A stretch of DNA of 64,000 nt, from NCBI RefSeq assembly GCF_010365285.1, contig NZ_CP048288.1:164842-228841 (forward strand), written 5' to 3'. This DNA comes from Paenibacillus rhizovicinus (lineage in GTDB: Bacteria; Bacillota; Bacilli; Paenibacillales; Paenibacillaceae). Positions 1 to 7,545 of this stretch are shown here, piece by piece. A program made the position numbers and the translations under genes. The notes under the pieces were generated by a model that saw only the letters and a list, made by a program, of their open reading frames with translations, was not told the DNA's origin and ran no database searches. Position 1 is the first letter of the stretch; every line of letters starts with the position of its first letter.

Positions 1-1
1 C

Positions 2-385
2 GGATGGATCTCCCCGGCAGGCGATTGGTACTCCTGCGGATTTGGCGGCCATGATGTAAAGTCCCGCATGCTTGCCGCCCACTTGAAACTCGACAAGGAG
101 ATCGCCGAGTTCACGGAGCGGATAGAAGAGGGGACTCCCTGGGGGCAGATGCGCAAAGCCGGCCTCGGTCCGAAAGATCCCTATATCCACGCTCGTGAGT
201 TTCTAGTGGAATCCGGATGGGTTCGTGTGCATGATGAGGACAATTGCGGCTATCTAACCGCAGTGTGTAAGGCACAAATGAATGAGCTGCAGGTCCAAAC
301 TTTTGGATGGATGCTGAAGCAATTCAGGTATTTATTGGACACGGAGGTTACGTTTGATGGATATAAACTTGCATTCAAGGTTTAA
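2..385 (+). CDS. Hypothetical phage protein, 5' end outside window
   Basis: The frame is open to the left edge of the window, so the ATG at 68 is probably internal and the true start lies upstream. The visible N-terminal part reads GWISPAGDWYSCGFGGHD, which resembles GTLCPNGEFIPCEYGCHE near the start of the next gene. Further on, both have an aromatic/GW or GF patch and a TFGW or EWFV patch before the C-terminus, so the two look like tandem paralogues. No catalytic motif is seen and the function is unknown. Confidence 0.75.
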   Translation, partial: GWISPAGDWYSCGFGGHDVKSRMLAAHLKLDKEIAEFTERIEEGTPWGQMRKAGLGPKDPYIHAREFLVESGWVRVHDEDNCGYLTAVCKAQMNELQVQTFGWMLKQFRYLLDTEVTFDGYKLAFKV

Positions 386-794
386 GAATACAAATACCGG
401 ATTAAATGGTACTCTCTGTCCGAACGGGGAGTTTATCCCTTGCGAGTATGGATGCCATGAAGCTGATGCCAATGTATACCGGCTATATGCCGTCGCAGCG
501 AAGCTAGGGCTGCGTTCTAGGCGTTCGCTGGAAGAATCCATGTATGAGTTCGTCAAACGCATGGGGTTCGTTACAATGGGCAGCAGGGGCCCTGACAAGG
601 AGGTCTTCTCTCATTTGCGTATTGAAGGTGCCGAGAAGATGTCCATGAATCAGGTCGAATGGTTTGTAACGCATTTCAAGGAGCTGGACGAGATCCAGCG
701 CCAGTTCCTATTGGATTACTGGAGGGAGGTGAACATTCTTGTCGAGATACCAGGAGAAGAAGGACCTGTTGCAGGCGATCAAAAAGAAGTATGA
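357..794 (+). CDS. Hypothetical protein, tandem paralogue of preceding gene
   Basis: Encodes 145 residues. A TTG at 354 is possible, but ATG 357 sits 9 bases after GGAGG at 343-347, so it is preferred. The first 29 bases overlap the previous gene, implying translational coupling. The N-terminus carries LCPNGEFIPCEYGCHE, matching the pattern of the upstream protein. The Cys/His spacing could suit a small metal site, but only part of it is shared between the two, so this is inference. The acidic tail overlaps the next gene. Function unknown. Confidence 0.8.
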   Translation: MDINLHSRFKNTNTGLNGTLCPNGEFIPCEYGCHEADANVYRLYAVAAKLGLRSRRSLEESMYEFVKRMGFVTMGSRGPDKEVFSHLRIEGAEKMSMNQVEWFVTHFKELDEIQRQFLLDYWREVNILVEIPGEEGPVAGDQKEV

Positions 795-1128
795 TCTTCG
801 GTTGATGCTCACTGGCTGCCTTGATGTCCATGATTTCATGGTTGTCCATGGTAATGCAGTGCAGTCGCTCCACAAGCTGGAGCAGGAGAAAGAAGGCTCC
901 GACCGCCACGAGTGGATTCAATTCCATATGAGCATCGTTGAACAGGCAATTGATACATTGCCTGAATGGGCAGAGCGTCGCCTGACAGTTGAGGCGTTAA
1001 CCGAGAGGCAGATGCATAACCGTTCATTGATGGAGGACGAGAAGCAGCCGGAACGTGTCCGTCGGGCGGCTGAGCAGCGATACGGCAGCATAACCAAAGA
1101 ACTGGAGGCAATCGCCCATGGTCAATGA
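739..1128 (+). CDS. Hypothetical helical protein
   Basis: Encodes 129 residues from a TTG start. GGGAGGT at 724-730 lies about 8 bases upstream and no better start is nearby. The sequence is charged and helix-rich, with a Glu/Arg-rich C-terminal half (AERRLTVEALTERQMHN, then RRAAEQRYGSITKELEAI). This suggests a small dimeric helical bundle. It overlaps both neighbours in frame-shifted register, as expected for a coupled early operon. No family recognised. Confidence 0.75.
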   Translation: MSRYQEKKDLLQAIKKKYDLRLMLTGCLDVHDFMVVHGNAVQSLHKLEQEKEGSDRHEWIQFHMSIVEQAIDTLPEWAERRLTVEALTERQMHNRSLMEDEKQPERVRRAAEQRYGSITKELEAIAHGQ

Positions 1129-1516
1129 CATGAAGAGTATCTCTCAATCGATCAAATACCGTATGCCGTGCGCTGATGACGATCCTCGTAACGAGTATCG
1201 AGTCATTAGCCAGAAGCTATCCCCGGATCTGAGGGGAAAGGGTTTCTATTGGTTATTTAAGTCTGACCTTCCGCCGACCATTTCAGAGCTGTTCCTCGGC
1301 AGCTTGCGTCTGATGGTGCATGAAACATGCGATCTAAATCGAATTGCAGAGGCCATTAATAAAGTTCCACGTTACATGGACGCTCGAGCGGTCGCACTAG
1401 ACATGACTATTTATTTGAAAGGCACGTCATCGAACGGAGCTCCTCGGCTTCAGACTAGTTTCCACTGCTTCAAAGAGTGGGACAAGGACGGTAACGAAGT
1501 AGAAATCATCATCTAA
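1118..1516 (+). CDS. Hypothetical protein
   Basis: Encodes 132 residues. ATG 1118 follows GGAGG at 1104-1108 and overlaps the end of the previous gene by 11 bases. The protein is soluble, mixed alpha/beta in appearance, and ends in DKDGNEVEIII, a typical C-terminal beta strand. There is no transmembrane segment, Cys cluster or nucleotide-binding motif. Its place in the plus-strand run suggests early expression. Function unknown. Confidence 0.75.
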   Translation: MVNDMKSISQSIKYRMPCADDDPRNEYRVISQKLSPDLRGKGFYWLFKSDLPPTISELFLGSLRLMVHETCDLNRIAEAINKVPRYMDARAVALDMTIYLKGTSSNGAPRLQTSFHCFKEWDKDGNEVEIII

Positions 1517-1530
1517 CATTGGAGGCCACC

Positions 1531-2355
1531 ATGACTGAAGAGAAAAAACCATATGAGCCATACACGCTCAGTATTCCTCAGCGCACCGAGCAGGATTTGC
1601 AGATCGTGACCATGACGGCCGACCAGGAGGCGCTGGCAAATAAAAGCCTGAAGGATATTTACGGCTCTGTCGGCCATCTTCATCAATTGCTCAAAGAGGG
1701 CAAGCTCACATACGAAATGCGCAACACGCTGATGAGTCTGATTGAATCTTATGTCTCTGAACTCGGCGAGCCGTTGGAGTATGCTGGTACCTTGAAAGCA
1801 GAACAGGAAAAGCGCTATAAGGATATCCGCCGGGCGAACGGCGAGATTCACCGCCTCCGGGAGCAGCTTGGCTCCAGTAAGCCAATAGACGGCCTGGACG
1901 AGCAGCTGGGGGTGCTGCATGATACCGTTCGAGACTGGTGGAACAACCATGGATTCTGTTACGTCTCTGAGGACTCCTTCACTCAATACGGCTATAAGGT
2001 GAAGTTCGGCTTCATGCTCAGCTCGATGGAACGACGGAGCTTCACCAAGACGCCAGTAAGCGATGAGCAGGATCATCGCAACAGGCTGCAGGAGCTGAAA
2101 GATGCCGGCTTCGAAATCTACATGGACGACGACGGCCGGGATCCGCAGCTTATCGACAACGATAATAATCGCCAGTTGCTCGAACAGCTGATCAAAAGCA
2201 GATTTCCATCGGCACAGATCACCAGCATCCAGAGTTGGAAGGCAAATCGAAGGGACTGCTTCGTGGTCCGGTACATGGACGTGACCATTCGGGATTATCA
2301 GGACGTTCCGGCGGCCGAGTCCGAGTCCGAAGAAGGCCAATCCGATGGACAGTAA
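1531..2355 (+). CDS. Hypothetical protein with coiled-coil region
   Basis: Encodes 274 residues. TTG 1519 is in frame, but ATG 1531 is placed correctly behind GGAGG at 1521-1525 and is chosen. Residues about 75-125 (EQEKRYKDIRRANGEIHR, REQLG) look like a coiled coil. The C-terminal half ends in an acidic low-complexity tail (AAESESEEGQSDGQ). The last 11 bases overlap the next gene. Possibly an oligomeric regulatory or structural early protein, but no family is recognised. Confidence 0.78.
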   Translation: MTEEKKPYEPYTLSIPQRTEQDLQIVTMTADQEALANKSLKDIYGSVGHLHQLLKEGKLTYEMRNTLMSLIESYVSELGEPLEYAGTLKAEQEKRYKDIRRANGEIHRLREQLGSSKPIDGLDEQLGVLHDTVRDWWNNHGFCYVSEDSFTQYGYKVKFGFMLSSMERRSFTKTPVSDEQDHRNRLQELKDAGFEIYMDDDGRDPQLIDNDNNRQLLEQLIKSRFPSAQITSIQSWKANRRDCFVVRYMDVTIRDYQDVPAAESESEEGQSDGQ

Positions 2356-2635
2356 ATACATGCAAGTCCGGATGCCGGACGGATCGCTTTGGCAATTTCC
2401 TATTGAAGTCGTAGCCACTCATAAGGGAGAAAACGATGATTGCGAAGTGGATTACGTCCCGGATGCAGTGGAACTGGCCATGAAGGAGTCTGATGACGTT
2501 CTTATCAATTGGGCAATCAATGAAATGCATTGGTCCGATCTGGCGCCTCATGCCGAACAGATCGAGCCGCCAACCACAACCGATTACGAGAGGGCCTGGA
2601 TGAATAGCGAACCCAAAATCGTTGACTACAATTAG
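2345..2635 (+). CDS. Hypothetical acidic protein
   Basis: Encodes 96 residues and starts inside the end of the upstream gene, so it is probably translated by coupling. The N-terminal part (MQVRMPDGSLWQFPIEVVA) looks like a small beta-hairpin module, and the rest is strongly acidic (ENDDCEVDY, ESDDVL). Small acidic proteins are common among phage inhibitors of host enzymes, but that role is only inferred here. Confidence 0.75.
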   Translation: MDSKYMQVRMPDGSLWQFPIEVVATHKGENDDCEVDYVPDAVELAMKESDDVLINWAINEMHWSDLAPHAEQIEPPTTTDYERAWMNSEPKIVDYN

Positions 2636-2646
2636 GGGGTAGCGTC

Positions 2647-2892
2647 ATGAAGGTTACAATTCTGCGCACCGGGGCTTCCGTTCCGGTGCAAATGAAAATA
2701 TACGTCGCTGAAACAAATACGATCTGGTATTTGGTACATGAAGGTAACTTGAAGGCTATCAACCTGCTAATCGTGCGCAATGACGTACAGGTCCTTTACC
2801 AGGATCCAAAATTCTCGATCCCAGACCAGATACTAATGCATGATAGCTATTGGTACACCAGCGAGTCCGTCATGGAAAACTTTTTATCTTAG
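2647..2892 (+). CDS. Hypothetical small protein
   Basis: Encodes 81 residues from ATG 2647, with a purine-rich AGGGGGT upstream, and lies 11 bases after the previous stop. Mostly beta by appearance (KVTILRTG, PVQMKIYVAETNTIWYLV, DVQVLYQD). No motif, signal peptide or membrane segment. Function unknown; it belongs to the same tightly packed early run. Confidence 0.72.
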   Translation: MKVTILRTGASVPVQMKIYVAETNTIWYLVHEGNLKAINLLIVRNDVQVLYQDPKFSIPDQILMHDSYWYTSESVMENFLS

Positions 2893-2903
2893 GAGGAAAT
2901 ACA

Positions 2904-3248
2904 ATGACCAGCTTTTATTCATCCAATTTCAATTTCAAAGACGAAGCCGGATACGACAAGCGAGTCGATGAAATGGTCAAGATCATCAACGACAACAATC
3001 TTCGCCGGGCAGTATTCGTTTGGGAAAACAAGGTCGTAGAAGTAACCAAGATGAAGGATGACGAGTTCTCGATCGATCCAGGTCCGGAGGATGAATCTGA
3101 CGTCATGGAGTTCCTCGGAAAGCAACAATGCGATGAATGTAAGACCTGGCACGACACACTCACGCAAGTGGATCTGCCACGGGTGCGTGGAACATCAGGC
3201 AGGACTGTTGATCTCTGCAAGAAATGCACGACGGACAAGTTATGCTGA
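2904..3248 (+). CDS. Zinc-ribbon-like hypothetical protein
   Basis: Encodes 114 residues. ATG 2904 follows a perfect AGGAGG (2891-2896), so the longer frame starting at 2850 is rejected. Near the C-terminus there are two Cys pairs, CDEC and CKKC, about 30 residues apart, the layout of a treble-clef or zinc ribbon. The N-terminal part is soluble and contains a VDEMVKIINDNN helix. Several other small proteins in this window carry similar paired cysteines. The role is unknown; nucleic-acid or protein binding is plausible. Confidence 0.78.
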   Translation: MTSFYSSNFNFKDEAGYDKRVDEMVKIINDNNLRRAVFVWENKVVEVTKMKDDEFSIDPGPEDESDVMEFLGKQQCDECKTWHDTLTQVDLPRVRGTSGRTVDLCKKCTTDKLC

Positions 3249-3481
3249 CCGGTGAAAAATGTCGGCTGGCCGTGTCGAAGGTGACAGGGATCCCGGAGGG
3301 ATCCCTGATCATTCAGGAAGATTACGGCAAGGACGGTGCGGCTATTCAAGACGAGAGCTCTAACGAATATTACGTCGAGCCGACGAATCAAATCAAGGAT
3401 TACACACCTGCGCAGCTGCAGAGCATTGAGATCCTTGGCGAGCATGAAGGCCGAACAGTCTACAAGGAGAAGATTTCATGA
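3242..3481 (+). CDS. Hypothetical protein
   Basis: Encodes 79 residues from ATG 3242, which overlaps the stop of the previous gene (ATGcTGA). An earlier in-frame ATG at 3224 would add six residues and cannot be excluded. Sequence such as LAVSKVTGIPEGSLIIQ and TPAQLQSIEILGEHEGR shows a small alpha/beta fold but no named family. The end overlaps the next start by four bases. Confidence 0.7.
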   Translation: MLTGEKCRLAVSKVTGIPEGSLIIQEDYGKDGAAIQDESSNEYYVEPTNQIKDYTPAQLQSIEILGEHEGRTVYKEKIS

Positions 3482-3624
3482 TCAAAACAACGATCACAGT
3501 TGAGGTCACTCATCATTCTTATAACGCAGCCTGGCTGGAGCGCCAGATCCAGGAGACTCTGCATCGCTTGGACGATGTAAAAGAAGTCAAAACGAAAACC
3601 GTCGAGCACAAGCCGGCAAATTAA
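3478..3624 (+). CDS. Small hypothetical protein
   Basis: A 48-residue protein that begins MIKTTITVEVTHHSYNAA. The ATG overlaps the TGA of the previous gene (ATGA) and follows AAGGAG with good spacing. The start pattern of an alternating beta strand followed by an amphipathic helix (ERQIQETLHRLDDVKEVK) supports a real mini-protein. No function can be assigned. Confidence 0.65.
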   Translation: MIKTTITVEVTHHSYNAAWLERQIQETLHRLDDVKEVKTKTVEHKPAN

Positions 3625-3643
3625 CTGCGAGGAGCTTATCAAG

Positions 3644-3925
3644 ATGGGAATGCAAAAGAAATTGGAAGCGGCGAGACATGAAGGGTACCTTGCAGGGCTG
3701 AAATCTGGAGCTGCTCAGAAAGAGCTGCAGAAATCTTTCCTTGATGGTATCAAGGTGGGAGCCGATGCTGCCAATGAAGTTTGGTCATCTGCGATTCAGA
3801 ACACGCACGGCGTGGGCACGAAAACGATCCAGAAAATCTATGCCCAGGCCGAACAAGAGCATCAGCAACGGAAAGTCGAGCGAAAAATGCTTGCCTCCGA
3901 CCAGCCTGAAGAAGTTGTGGCGTAA
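3644..3925 (+). CDS. Hypothetical helical protein
   Basis: Encodes 93 residues from ATG 3644, behind GAGGAG. Almost entirely helical and charged, with a Gly/Ala pattern (GYLAGLKSGAAQKELQKSF, GIKVGADAANEVW). It ends in a Glu/Lys-rich helix and an acidic tail. The stop TAA overlaps the next ATG (TAATG). Function unknown. Confidence 0.72.
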   Translation: MGMQKKLEAARHEGYLAGLKSGAAQKELQKSFLDGIKVGADAANEVWSSAIQNTHGVGTKTIQKIYAQAEQEHQQRKVERKMLASDQPEEVVA

Positions 3926-4086
3926 TGAACAAAGTGGAGCAAGATCTGGCCCTTGTCTTGGGCATGATCCAGCAGCTATTGGACCGTGAAATGACAGAGG
4001 CTGAAGTCGCTTTAGCCACCATTTCATTTAAGTCAGGCGTTCAAACAGGACTGGAGTGGGAACCGAATCCAAATCGAAATAATTAA
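3925..4086 (+). CDS. Small hypothetical protein
   Basis: A 53-residue protein beginning MNKVEQDLALVLGMIQQLLD. It starts at the overlapping TAATG with the upstream gene, so translation by coupling is likely. Two amphipathic helices are followed by a short polar tail. It closes the first operon, because an 89-base AT-rich gap follows. Confidence 0.65.
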   Translation: MNKVEQDLALVLGMIQQLLDREMTEAEVALATISFKSGVQTGLEWEPNPNRNN

Positions 4087-4175
4087 CGGCATTAAATACC
4101 TTATTTTTCCATACATGGACATATGTACAAAATACATCTTTTGTGCAGTAGTGCGGTAAAGCGTTAACTTATGAA
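4087..4175. promoter_or_regulatory. AT-rich intergenic gap before HTH gene
   Basis: This gap is AT-rich and contains the palindrome ACATATGT at about 4118-4125, followed by ACAAAATACAT. It is the first clear break in the plus-strand gene run, so a promoter for the HTH gene at 4176 is expected here. No convincing -35/-10 pair with normal spacing could be picked out. The palindrome may be an operator. Confidence 0.3.
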
Positions 4176-4463
4176 ATGAGTTCTTTCATTATGCCACATG
4201 TGGCCGCTGTAATGCAAGGGGATGGTGTTCGGTATGATCGCTACAACCGAATGCTTTACCATCCGGATTACCATCCGAATCAAGGCAAGCCATATACCAC
4301 TAAGGAAAATGCGTATCTGTGCAAGCATTATATCCGTGGCCAGGTTAAAACTTTAGCTTTGGATATGGGACGCACTGAGCATTCGATCCGCCAACACGTC
4401 AACGAATTGCGGCGCCTTGGCCAGTTCGATCATTACAAGTCGATGGTATTCAAGGACGAATAA
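4176..4463 (+). CDS. Myb/SANT-like helix-turn-helix protein
   Basis: Encodes 95 residues. The central part, PYTTKENAYLCKHYIRG then KTLALDMGRTEHSIRQHV, has the spacing of a small three-helix DNA-binding domain. The second helix is LALDMGR and the recognition helix TEHSIRQHVNELR. A similar pattern occurs in the protein encoded at 9303-10022. The ribosome site is weak. It follows an intergenic gap and precedes hairpins, so it is probably a separately controlled regulator. Target sites are unknown. Confidence 0.7.
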   Translation: MSSFIMPHVAAVMQGDGVRYDRYNRMLYHPDYHPNQGKPYTTKENAYLCKHYIRGQVKTLALDMGRTEHSIRQHVNELRRLGQFDHYKSMVFKDE

Positions 4464-4464
4464 A

Positions 4465-4512
4465 TCCCTATATAGGGGCGAAATTTTCAAAAAAAATTTT
4501 TCGGGGTTTTGC
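4465..4512 (+). terminator. Hairpin region after HTH gene
   Basis: Directly after the stop is CCCTATATAGGG, a perfect 12-base palindrome. It is followed by a second weak hairpin, CGAAATTTT and AAAATTTTTCG around a short A-rich loop. The second ends in a G/T-rich tail rather than a clean U run, so it may be an attenuator instead of a strong terminator. Confidence 0.4.
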
Positions 4513-4562
4513 ATTATCGAACCTGTATTCCATTTCAATATACATAAGGAGGATTCGCTGTA

Positions 4563-4646
4563 ATGCAATACGTCACCACCATTATCATTGCTGCTCTTTA
4601 TATTTGGGCCAAGTATTACAAGCGCAAGCACTTGCGGAGCTTCTAG
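4563..4646 (+). CDS. 27-residue predicted membrane peptide
   Basis: ATG 4563 lies about 10 bases after AAGGAGG. The product starts MQYVTTIIIAALYIWAKYYK and ends in KRKHLRSF. It is a single hydrophobic helix followed by a basic tail, the classic inside-positive membrane mini-protein. The TAG stop overlaps the GTG start of the next gene (TAGTG). Phage peptides of this type often act on membranes or host membrane proteins, but the target is unknown. Confidence 0.6.
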   Translation: MQYVTTIIIAALYIWAKYYKRKHLRSF

Positions 4647-4894
4647 TGGATCTCACGATCGCATACTTGATTCGAACTGAACAATGGCCTGAGCCCCCGT
4701 TCCCCGGATGGCGGCGACAATGGCTGTGCTGCAAGGTTTGCGGATACCTACAGTATTACGATTATATCCCCTACTCGCTGCAGAATCCTATTATGTGGAG
4801 TGCGTGCGGCCATGATCTCAAAACGCAAATGCACCGTCTTTCCGATCCGCCGCTACAACTAAACCCGAAACCAGAAAGGAACGACCATGGATAA
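4646..4894 (+). CDS. Zinc-ribbon-like hypothetical protein
   Basis: Encodes 82 residues from GTG 4646, preceded by GGAG and overlapping the stop of the membrane peptide. A TTG at 4604 is in frame but lies inside the upstream gene and lacks a ribosome site. Cysteines occur as WLCCKVCGYLQYY and, about 24 residues later, SACGHDL, suggesting a small metal-binding fold. Aromatic-rich. Function unknown. Confidence 0.65.
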   Translation: MDLTIAYLIRTEQWPEPPFPGWRRQWLCCKVCGYLQYYDYIPYSLQNPIMWSACGHDLKTQMHRLSDPPLQLNPKPERNDHG

Positions 4895-5468
4895 AGAAAA
4901 AAAAGAAATCGGAAACGTGATCAACGGGCTCTTCGGCGCCTTTGAAGCCGAGTCGGACGCAAAGAATGCGGACTGGATCCGCAGCGTTACGCAGGAATAT
5001 CATTACCTGGACCTAAACAATCCGGAGAAATTTTCTCTGCTGCTTACGATGGCCGTTCGAGACAAAGCTGATGCTTTGATGCGCCATGCCCTCCCCTCTA
5101 TCGTGCCGGCGGACCTGAACCGTAAACTCAAGCACAAGGTGGAGTTCGCCTTCCTTCATTACGATTTCATTGCCCGTCATCTGAAAAGCATCATTCTGAA
5201 GTTCGAAGGCCACGGCTGCTCCACAGACAAGACCCGTTGGCTGATCGACAGCTATGTGAAATACATTATTAGTGGCGATCTGCCCCTAATTGAGGAGAAG
5301 AAATACTGGCATCCGGCCTGCGGCGAAGTCGCCGACTGGATGGCATGGATCGATACGATGGGCGATCTCTATTACGGAAACGTTGAGCGGTATGCGCTTG
5401 CCAAGATCAAAGTCTTCAATAGCTATGCGTATAAATGGACAGAATCCGGAGGCGATTCGAATGAATGA
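4887..5468 (+). CDS. Hypothetical protein
   Basis: Encodes 193 residues from ATG 4887 behind AGAAAGGA. Largely helical and soluble, with conserved-looking aromatic and His residues (QEYHYLDLNNPEKFSLLL, EFAFLHYDFIARHLKS, KKYWHPACGEVADWMAWI). The HPACGEV stretch could hold a metal, but no known enzyme pattern is complete. It overlaps the next gene by 8 bases. Function unknown. Confidence 0.78.
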   Translation: MDKEKKEIGNVINGLFGAFEAESDAKNADWIRSVTQEYHYLDLNNPEKFSLLLTMAVRDKADALMRHALPSIVPADLNRKLKHKVEFAFLHYDFIARHLKSIILKFEGHGCSTDKTRWLIDSYVKYIISGDLPLIEEKKYWHPACGEVADWMAWIDTMGDLYYGNVERYALAKIKVFNSYAYKWTESGGDSNE

Positions 5469-6060
5469 CACAGCGATGATCAGAACGTTTGGTGAGTACC
5501 ACAAAAAGTGGAGTGCTGGCGCCACGATGCTGATTGCACCACATGACGTGGACACTCGGGATCACAACGAATTCGGCATTATTGATGGCCGGCACTGGCG
5601 TCCTCTCTCCTTTTCCCCTGCTCTTCAGGATCTGACTGGTACCTTTGTTCGCTCGCAAATCCTGGAGTATTGCAGCGAGCGGTCTATTAAGCTGACCGAG
5701 GAACAAATCGTTTCAACTGTCGAAATCGTTCAATATTGGCTGACAGATGCGATCAGTAATTCTATCGACAATGCCATCGATAATCTGGAATTGGACCGTG
5801 AGCTCGTAATCCTGAATGCCTGGGGCGGTAAGAACGAAGGCGGTGATCTGGAGCTCCTCACCACCGACGTAAGCGAAATACCGAACGGCACCTGCGAGCT
5901 CGAGATTGTCAAGGGCTTTATCGTCAGCGGCGGCGCTGATATCCGGGATTGGGTCGAGGATAATCTCAAAGAATTCTATGAAGACAAAGATGAGCTGAAT
6001 GCTGCCCTCGTTGAGCATAATCTCACCCACCTGGTTAATGACCAAAGTGAAGGAGCGTAA
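5461..6060 (+). CDS. Hypothetical protein
   Basis: Encodes 199 residues. ATG 5461 follows GGAGG in the end of the upstream gene; the longer frame from 5290 is an overprint of that gene. The C-terminal half is acidic (IRDWVEDNLKEFYEDKDE). No Cys cluster, membrane segment or catalytic motif was recognised. Part of a coupled plus-strand operon. Confidence 0.78.
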   Translation: MNDTAMIRTFGEYHKKWSAGATMLIAPHDVDTRDHNEFGIIDGRHWRPLSFSPALQDLTGTFVRSQILEYCSERSIKLTEEQIVSTVEIVQYWLTDAISNSIDNAIDNLELDRELVILNAWGGKNEGGDLELLTTDVSEIPNGTCELEIVKGFIVSGGADIRDWVEDNLKEFYEDKDELNAALVEHNLTHLVNDQSEGA

Positions 6061-6065
6061 TAAAC

Positions 6066-6497
6066 ATGGATCCACTTGTAGGAATGATGGTTGATATGAT
6101 GATTGCGGGGAACCAAGAGGCAGCCGCCATCTACGATAGCATCACCGGCATTGATGAAATGTCAGACGTGCCAATGAGCAATGAAGTGCTGAGCCTCATT
6201 TACGTGCCATGCGACGTGAAAACGATCGGATCTGATTACTATCTGATCCACGAAGGAAAAGTCGTTTACATGGGCCACATTGATAACGAAGGGTTGGTGG
6301 ACACGGTAATCAAAGATATTACCACGCTGCCCGAATTTATCAATGTCGGGATCGCCGCTAAGCTCAATGATCGAGCGAAATTGGGAGAGTTCCTTTCCAA
6401 TGAAGAGACACTGCTCAAGATCATGAGCCAGCAGCAGCTCGGACTGCAGTATCTCGAGGAGAATCACGGTCCGATCGACTCTCGGAAGGTTAACTAG
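6066..6497 (+). CDS. Hypothetical acidic protein
   Basis: Encodes 143 residues, with AAGGAG upstream of ATG 6066. The Met-rich N-terminus (MDPLVGMMVDMMIAGNQEAA) is an amphipathic helix. The middle has beta-like segments (LIYVPCDVKTIGSDYYLIH), and the C-terminus is helical and Gln-rich (KIMSQQQLGLQYLEE). Function unknown. Confidence 0.76.
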   Translation: MDPLVGMMVDMMIAGNQEAAAIYDSITGIDEMSDVPMSNEVLSLIYVPCDVKTIGSDYYLIHEGKVVYMGHIDNEGLVDTVIKDITTLPEFINVGIAAKLNDRAKLGEFLSNEETLLKIMSQQQLGLQYLEENHGPIDSRKVN

Positions 6498-6504
6498 GTG
6501 TCCA

Positions 6505-6972
6505 ATGGGATATGTATGCCTGAATGATTTCCATAAGGTTCGTACCGACGGTCGTGCAATGCGCCGTCGGGCGGCCCATCTGGACGCCGGCGATCGCTAC
6601 GAGTTCCGTGAATCCTTGCACGGCTTCATTTATGAGGTCGTCGATCACGAGAGGATGGTCTTCTATCGTCAGGATCGCCCTGTATTCAATCAAGGGGATC
6701 TGTTTGAGGGGTTCCTCCCTTTCATGTGCGACTACTGCAAGCAAGTGGTCTACAGTACCTACTTGGTGCCCTATCGCCTGAAATTTGAAATGCTCACCCG
6801 ACCGTTTACCGATAGGCCTGAATGGAAGAGTAGCTACTTGGATATCAAGTTCTCCTGCTGTAATGCATGTCATAATGGCCCGCTGCCCATTCCGGAGAAG
6901 CTGATCGGCCATCATTTGACGGAGCTGCAGCAAGACGGCCGAGCAATCTTTACCCAAAAACGAAAACTGTGA
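6505..6972 (+). CDS. Zinc-ribbon-like hypothetical protein
   Basis: Encodes 155 residues. It contains MCDYCKQVVYST and, about 45 residues later, FSCCNACHNG, which is two CxxC knuckles and hence a likely zinc ribbon. The insert between them (TYLVPYRLKFEMLTRPF) is long for a classical ribbon. The N-terminus has an Arg patch (AMRRRAAHL). A nucleic-acid-binding or protein-binding role is plausible but not shown. Confidence 0.76.
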   Translation: MGYVCLNDFHKVRTDGRAMRRRAAHLDAGDRYEFRESLHGFIYEVVDHERMVFYRQDRPVFNQGDLFEGFLPFMCDYCKQVVYSTYLVPYRLKFEMLTRPFTDRPEWKSSYLDIKFSCCNACHNGPLPIPEKLIGHHLTELQQDGRAIFTQKRKL

Positions 6973-6982
6973 GGTGGCTTTT

Positions 6983-7249
6983 ATGAGTAGTAAGCGCAAC
7001 AGGATTTTGACGATTATCACCCAGGGCTGTTTGGACCCGATTACCGCATTAGACGTTAAGACCGACAACATCATGTACGTTTATGGCGGCCGCAGCGAAT
7101 TTGACGACATGCTGAGTGAGATTGAAGATTTCTTCGATGTAGACGTTTCTCTTCCGGAGGACGAGGATATCGGTGAAATGACCGTTCAGAAATTTGTGGA
7201 CACTGTGCTCCATCTTCTTGGAGGCGAAGACGAGGAGGTTGCAAGCTGA
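6983..7249 (+). CDS. Small acidic protein with acyl-carrier-protein-like pattern
   Basis: Encodes 88 residues. ATG 6983 follows GAGGTGG; the start at 6974 is too close to that site. The region RSEFDDMLSEIEDFFDVDVS followed by PEDEDIGEMTVQKFVDTV mimics helices II-III of acyl carrier proteins, with acidic helix II, EDFFDVDV in place of EEEFGVEI, then a T-V-x-x-(F/A)-V motif. The usual DSL carrier-serine motif is not intact, although a Ser is nearby. It may be an ACP-fold decoy or unrelated. The stop overlaps the next ATG. Confidence 0.68.
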   Translation: MSSKRNRILTIITQGCLDPITALDVKTDNIMYVYGGRSEFDDMLSEIEDFFDVDVSLPEDEDIGEMTVQKFVDTVLHLLGGEDEEVAS

Positions 7250-7530
7250 TGGGATTCACGATCACGAAGGACAACATCCATACGGAGCCGGATGAAAAGC
7301 AGTGGGATAAGACCGGAAAGAGATTCAAATGCATCTGTGTCGATGAAGCTAAGAGCTATGCCGAAGGGCAGCATAAATTTAGGCTCCTCGATGACGACCG
7401 CAATGTTTATTTATACGGCAAGTCCGACGATGACAACTGCTTTTGTCCGCTGGACTGGTCGCAGCCGCTGTGGGGCACCACAGAGATTCAATATTATGAC
7501 GAGCAGACAAGGGAATACAAAACGCTCTAG
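7249..7530 (+). CDS. Hypothetical protein
   Basis: Encodes 93 residues and starts in a TGATG overlap with the upstream gene. Beta-rich, with single cysteines in FKCICVDEAK and DNCFCPLDWS that could pair as a metal or disulphide site. It has an SDDD loop and a polar C-terminus. No named family. Confidence 0.74.
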   Translation: MGFTITKDNIHTEPDEKQWDKTGKRFKCICVDEAKSYAEGQHKFRLLDDDRNVYLYGKSDDDNCFCPLDWSQPLWGTTEIQYYDEQTREYKTL

Positions 7531-7545
7531 GAAGGAAGAAGCGAA

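Noticed and set aside
1513..2418. 301-codon open frame on the minus strand
   Set aside because: It lies wholly antisense to genes with good ribosome sites and coding order, and its translation is low-quality and Ile/Leu-rich.
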